Assembly: GCA_944472135.2 (NCBI GenBank)
Contig: CALYDD020000433.1
Location: 62,001-126,000 of the forward strand
Length of the DNA stretch: 64,000 bases
Direction: 5' to 3'
Origin: Trichobilharzia regenti
Lineage: Eukaryota > Platyhelminthes > Trematoda > Strigeidida > Schistosomatidae
Each line of letters starts with the position of its first letter. The stretch's first letter is position 1. The notes under the pieces were generated by a model, which saw nothing but the letters and a program-made list of their open reading frames with translations, searched no databases and had not been told where the DNA came from. Below, one piece after another: positions 60,291 to 64,000 of the stretch. Made by a program: the position numbers and the translations under genes.

Positions 60291-60553
60291 TGTAGCGGTA
60301 AATAATTCCCCAAAATTATTAACCACAGCAATCACTCATTGGATGCTGACCACCACTGTTTAAGTCGACTTGTTTAGCTGAAGGTTTCCGGTCAAGCATC
60401 CCCGCCATTTGGTACCCCGTCTTGTCATGTGCACGATCACTAGCTAGCTAAGCGTTAGTCTGAAGGCTTGTTTTGGTCCCGAAATATATCACGAAGTTTG
60501 GACGACCAATTATTGGCTTTTGCTTTGTCTTTGGTACGCGAGAATAAATAAAT
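60291..60553 (+). repeat. LTR sequence of the 54799 family
   Basis: It starts tgtagcggtaaataattcc and matches 54799-55070. It is preceded by the purine-rich gagagtaggaggatgaa. It could be the first part of the 5' LTR of the gag element downstream, or a solo LTR inserted in the BEL tail. The word tggaaggtgctga is present on both sides (60254-60266 and about 60552-60564). Confidence 0.65.
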
Positions 60554-61142
60554 TGGAAGGTGCTGAACAAGGGATTCGGTCAACCTCTAAAAACCCCTTG
60601 ACGATTTTCCAACCTAAGGCGTCAACCTGAGAAGGGTTGCAGGCGTACTGCTGTAAGTCCTACAGTTCTTCAAGGGTAGTTCTGTGAAGTCCTCAAAAAT
60701 AAACTTATCCAAATTTTACTACTATGTAAATAATGAACATATTGTACACTACTTTGTTTTAACCATAAACTCTGTACTTTGACTTTACCTCGGGTTTTGA
60801 ATAAATATATAGTTGTGCCTTCGACTCTCCGTCTTCTCCACCATCTCAACTGCCGTCGATCAATCCTAATCACCTGCTTTCTATCTCTGATTTTTGCAGG
60901 AGCACCGTAGTTTCTTCCTACGTACTTTGGTCGACCTCCGGCAACGTTAACATTGGAGAATTACTACTGGAGCAGTCTTTCCGCAGCACCTGGAGTCTAT
61001 TACGTTTATTGTGGACTGTGGACCTTTGTAAACTCAAGTAATCAAACTTTAATGCATTCTTCCCGTAACTAAACTCATTTGGTATTTTATTTTCTACTTG
61101 AATTTGGGTAACTAAGCTAATAGAGTGAAAAGGTCCACCACA
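60554..61142 (+). repeat. Probable LTR/leader sequence ending ccaccaca
   Basis: AT-rich sequence with no coding motif. It ends in ccaccaca a few bases before a primer-binding-like site, as an LTR end should. Whether it is one long LTR with 60291-60553 or a second, BEL-type LTR cannot be decided here. Confidence 0.45.
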
Positions 61143-61148
61143 GTAATT

Positions 61149-61159
61149 GGTGAGCCCGT
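61149..61159 (+). promoter_or_regulatory. Primer-binding-site-like sequence
   Basis: tggtgagcccg begins with TGG, the complement of a tRNA CCA end, six bases after the putative LTR end. The tRNA identity is not resolved. Confidence 0.5.
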
Positions 61160-61270
61160 TTCGAACCCTTTTTTATGGTTAACCCGTTTCGAACCCTTTT
61201 TTTTATGGTTAACCTGTTTTCGAACCTTTTTGTTTCGATAGTTACCTCGTTTTGAACATTTTTGTTGCTA
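61152..61270 (+). repeat. Leader tandem repeat, about 32-bp unit, about 4 copies
   Basis: The word cgtttcgaaccctttttt with a following atggttaac recurs three to four times with growing divergence (61157, 61187, 61217, 61249). Confidence 0.75.
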
Positions 61271-61353
61271 TTTTGTCCTTATAAACTCGCACTGCTTTAA
61301 TTTTTGTTACCACAAGTTTTTCTATTTTGTACATCTCTATACTTACATATTAT

Positions 61354-61683
61354 ATGACAATGGCTCCATCTAAACGTACCACTGTTGCTGAAGAAGGTAA
61401 TAAAGGCGAAGAGACACAGAACTCTGCTGTTAACGCCTTGCCGGATTCAAGACTACCTCAATTTGATCTGGCTGAACCACGTGTCTGGTTCACAGTCATT
61501 GAACAGTTGTTTGCAGCTCGAGGTATTACGTCGCAGATCGCCATGTATGGTTGCGTATTAGCAGCAATACCCACGGAAGTACTACGAGAGGTTATCGATG
61601 TCATAGACAGCAAACCTACCTCTCTCTCTGAATTAGTGCTAGTCGATGCTGAAAATGATCTGCGAAGGCTTGAATTAGGCTGA
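61354..61683 (+). CDS. LTR-retrotransposon gag N-terminus, truncated
   Basis: The frame is open from 61327; the likely start is the ATG at 61354 or 61360 (MAPSKRTTV). Residues about 30-90 read LPQFDLAEPRVWFTVIEQLF, ARGITSQIAMYG and LAAIPTEVLREV. This resembles the gag N-terminal domain of gypsy elements in flatworms and insects (pattern LP-F-P-WF-E--F--R-I-S). The frame stops at 61683, inside the first unit of the 94-bp array, so the array has replaced the rest of gag. It would form part of a capsid-like protein if complete; this product is only a stub. Confidence 0.75.
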   Translation: MTMAPSKRTTVAEEGNKGEETQNSAVNALPDSRLPQFDLAEPRVWFTVIEQLFAARGITSQIAMYGCVLAAIPTEVLREVIDVIDSKPTSLSELVLVDAENDLRRLELG

Positions 61684-64000
61684 AAAAATTGCCACTATGT
61701 GCTGAATTAAGTCTTTTCGTTCTGAATTAGTGCTAGTCGATGCTGAAAATGATCTCCGAAGGCTTGAATTAGGCTGAAAAAATTGCCACTATGTGCTGAA
61801 TTAAGTCTTTTCGTTCTGAATTAGTGCTAGTCGATGCTGAAAATGATCTGCGAAGGCTTGAATTAGGCTGAAAAAATTGCCACTATGTGCTGAATTAAGT
61901 CTTTTCGTTCTGAATTAGTGCTAGTCGATGCTGAAAATGATCTGCGAAGGCTTGAATTAGGCTGAAAAAATTGCCACTATGTGCTGAATTAAGTCTTTTC
62001 GTTCTGAATTAGTGCTAGTCGATGCTGAAAATGATCTGCGAAGGCTTGAATTAGGCTGAAAAAATTGCCACTATGTGCTGAATTAAGTCTTTTCGTTCTG
62101 AATTAGTGCTAGTCGATGCTGAAAATGATCTGCGAAGGCTTGAATTAGGCTGAAAAAATTGCCACTATGTGCTGAATTAAGTCTTTTCGTTCTGAATTAG
62201 TGCTAGTCGATGCTGAAAATGATCTGCGAAGGCTTGAATTAGGCTGAAAAAATTGCCACTATGTGCTGAATTAAGTCTTTTCGTTCTGAATTAGTGCTAG
62301 TCGATGCTGAAAATGATCTCCGAAGGCTTGAATTAGGCTGAAAAAATTGCCACTATGTGCTGAATTAAGTCTTTTCGTTCTGAATTAGTGCTAGTCGATG
62401 CTGAAAATGATCTGCGAAGGCTTGAATTAGGCTGAAAAAATTGCCACTATGTGCTGAATTAAGTCTTTTCGTTCTGAATTAGTGCTAGTCGATGCTGAAA
62501 ATGATCTGCGAAGGCTTGAATTAGGCTGAAAAAATTGCCACTATGTGCTGAATTAAGTCTTTTCGTTCTGAATTAGTGCTAGTCGATGCTGAAAATGATC
62601 TCCGAAGGCTTGAATTAGGCTGAAAAAATTGCCACTATGTGCTGAATTAAGTCTTTTCGTTCTGAATTAGTGCTAGTCGATGCTGAAAATGATCTCCGAA
62701 GGCTTGAATTAGGCTGAAAAAATTGCCACTATGTGCTGAATTAAGTCTTTTCGTTCTGAATTAGTGCTAGTCGATGCTGAAAATGATCTGCGAAGGCTTG
62801 AATTAGGCTGAAAAAATTGCCACTATGTGCTGAATTAAGTCTTTTCGTTCTGAATTAGTGCTAGTCGATGCTGAAAATGATCTGCGAAGGCTTGAATTAG
62901 GCTGAAAAAATTGCCACTATGTGCTGAATTAAGTCTTTTCGTTCTGAATTAGTGCTAGTCGATGCTGAAAATGATCTCCGAAGGCTTGAATTAGGCTGAA
63001 AAAATTGCCACTATGTGCTGAATTAAGTCTTTTCGTTCTGAATTAGTGCTAGTCGATGCTGAAAATGATCTGCGAAGGCTTGAATTAGGCTGAAAAAATT
63101 GCCACTATGTGCTGAATTAAGTCTTTTCGTTCTGAATTAGTGCTAGTCGATGCTGAAAATGATCTGCGAAGGCTTGAATTAGGCTGAAAAAATTGCCACT
63201 ATGTGCTGAATTAAGTCTTTTCGTTCTGAATTAGTGCTAGTCGATGCTGAAAATGATCTGCGAAGGCTTGAATTAGGCTGAAAAAATTGCCACTATGTGC
63301 TGAATTAAGTCTTTTCGTTCTGAATTAGTGCTAGTCGATGCTGAAAATGATCTGCGAAGGCTTGAATTAGGCTGAAAAAATTGCCACTATGTGCTGAATT
63401 TAGTCTTTTCGTTCTGAATTAGTGCTAGTCGATGCTGAAAATGATCTGCGAAGGCTTGAATTAGGCTGAAAAAATTGCCACTATGTGCTGAATTTAGTCT
63501 TTTCGTTCTGAATTAGTGCTAGTCGGTGCTGAAAATGATCTGCGAAGGCTTGAATTAGGCTGAAAAAATTGCCACTATGTGCTGAATTTAGTCTTTTCGT
63601 TCTGAATTAGTGCTAGTCGGTGCTGAAAATGATCTGCGAAGGCTTGAATTAGGCTGAAAAAATTGCCACTATGTGCTGAATTTAGTCTTTTCGTTCTGAA
63701 TTAGTGCTAGTCGGTGCTGAAAATGATCTGCGAAGGCTTGAATTAGGCTGAAAAAATTGCCACTATGTGCTGAATTTAGTCTTTTCGTTCTGAATTAGTG
63801 CTAGTCGGTGCTGAAAATGATCTGCGAAGGCTTGAATTAGGCTGAAAAAATTGCCACTATGTGCTGAATTTAGTCTTTTCGTTCTGAATTAGTGCTAGTC
63901 GGTGCTGAAAATGATCTGCGAAGGCTTGAATTAGGCTGAAAAAATTGCCACTATGTGCTGAATTTAGTCTTTTCGTTCTGAATTAGTGCTAGTCAGTGCT
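61628..64000 (+). repeat. 94-bp tandem array, 25.2 units, continues past window
   Basis: Units start ctgaattagtgctagtcgatg at 61628, 61722, 61816 and every 94 bases to 63978. The first half of the unit is the gag sequence ending at 61683; the second half (tgaaaaaattgccactatg to cttttcgtt) is non-coding. 94 is not a multiple of three, so no frame runs through. Variants cluster: ctccg replaces ctgcg in units 2, 8, 11, 12 and 15; aatttag replaces aattaag from 63397 on; gtcggtg replaces gtcgatg from 63508 on. Confidence 0.98.

Noticed and set aside
61628..64000. CRISPR array
   Set aside because: Units are contiguous 94-bp repeats without variable spacers, in a eukaryotic context.

Overview
The window reads as repeat-dense, AT-rich chromatin of an animal, most likely a trematode flatworm and quite possibly a schistosome. 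I found no host gene with credible exon structure. Almost everything recognisable is a retroelement: RTE-clade LINEs (two subtypes resembling the schistosome SR2 and SR3/Perere-3 types), CR1/L2-group LINEs, Penelope-like elements (PLEs) with GIY-YIG endonuclease, a tRNA-headed SINE, the 3' end of a Ty3/gypsy element, and BEL/Pao and gag remnants. The organism call rests on this combination of families and on base composition; no marker gene confirms it. Family names come from recognising protein motifs, not from a database search.

Layout: 1-17942 and 27301-45449 are two direct copies of one duplicon (spacing about 27.3 kb; its left edge lies outside the window). Each copy carries, in order: a minus-strand PLE broken by a 793-bp insertion, a decayed RTE, a SINE head, two minus-strand truncated CR1/L2 LINEs, one plus-strand LINE, a PLE between inverted repeats, several minus-strand RTE pieces, and a plus-strand PLE. 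A 5.5-kb part (2393-7890) is present a third time at 18940-24441. The spacer 17943-27300 holds that third copy plus CR1 and SR2-like fragments.

From 45450 onward the sequence is single copy: an RTE with a 526-codon open RT frame (45454-47034), an opposing decayed RTE, an element with 475-bp inverted repeats (48652-50198), a plus-strand LINE (50215-51775), a smaller inverted-repeat element with a hammerhead-like fold (52830-53290), a gypsy integrase end with its LTR (53641-55075), decayed RTE pieces, a BEL/Pao C-terminus, an LTR/primer-binding-site/gag start, and a 94-bp tandem array (61628-64000 and beyond) grown out of the gag coding sequence.

The parts do not form a host pathway. The LINE reverse transcriptases could mobilise the SINE, because the SINE ends in the same 3' motif as the CR1/L2 LINEs here; the PLE proteins (RT plus GIY-YIG) act on their own family. 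Most copies are truncated or frameshifted. The open frames are the RTE RT at 45454-47034, a PLE C-terminal frame at 37702-38529, a gypsy integrase tail and a short gag start.
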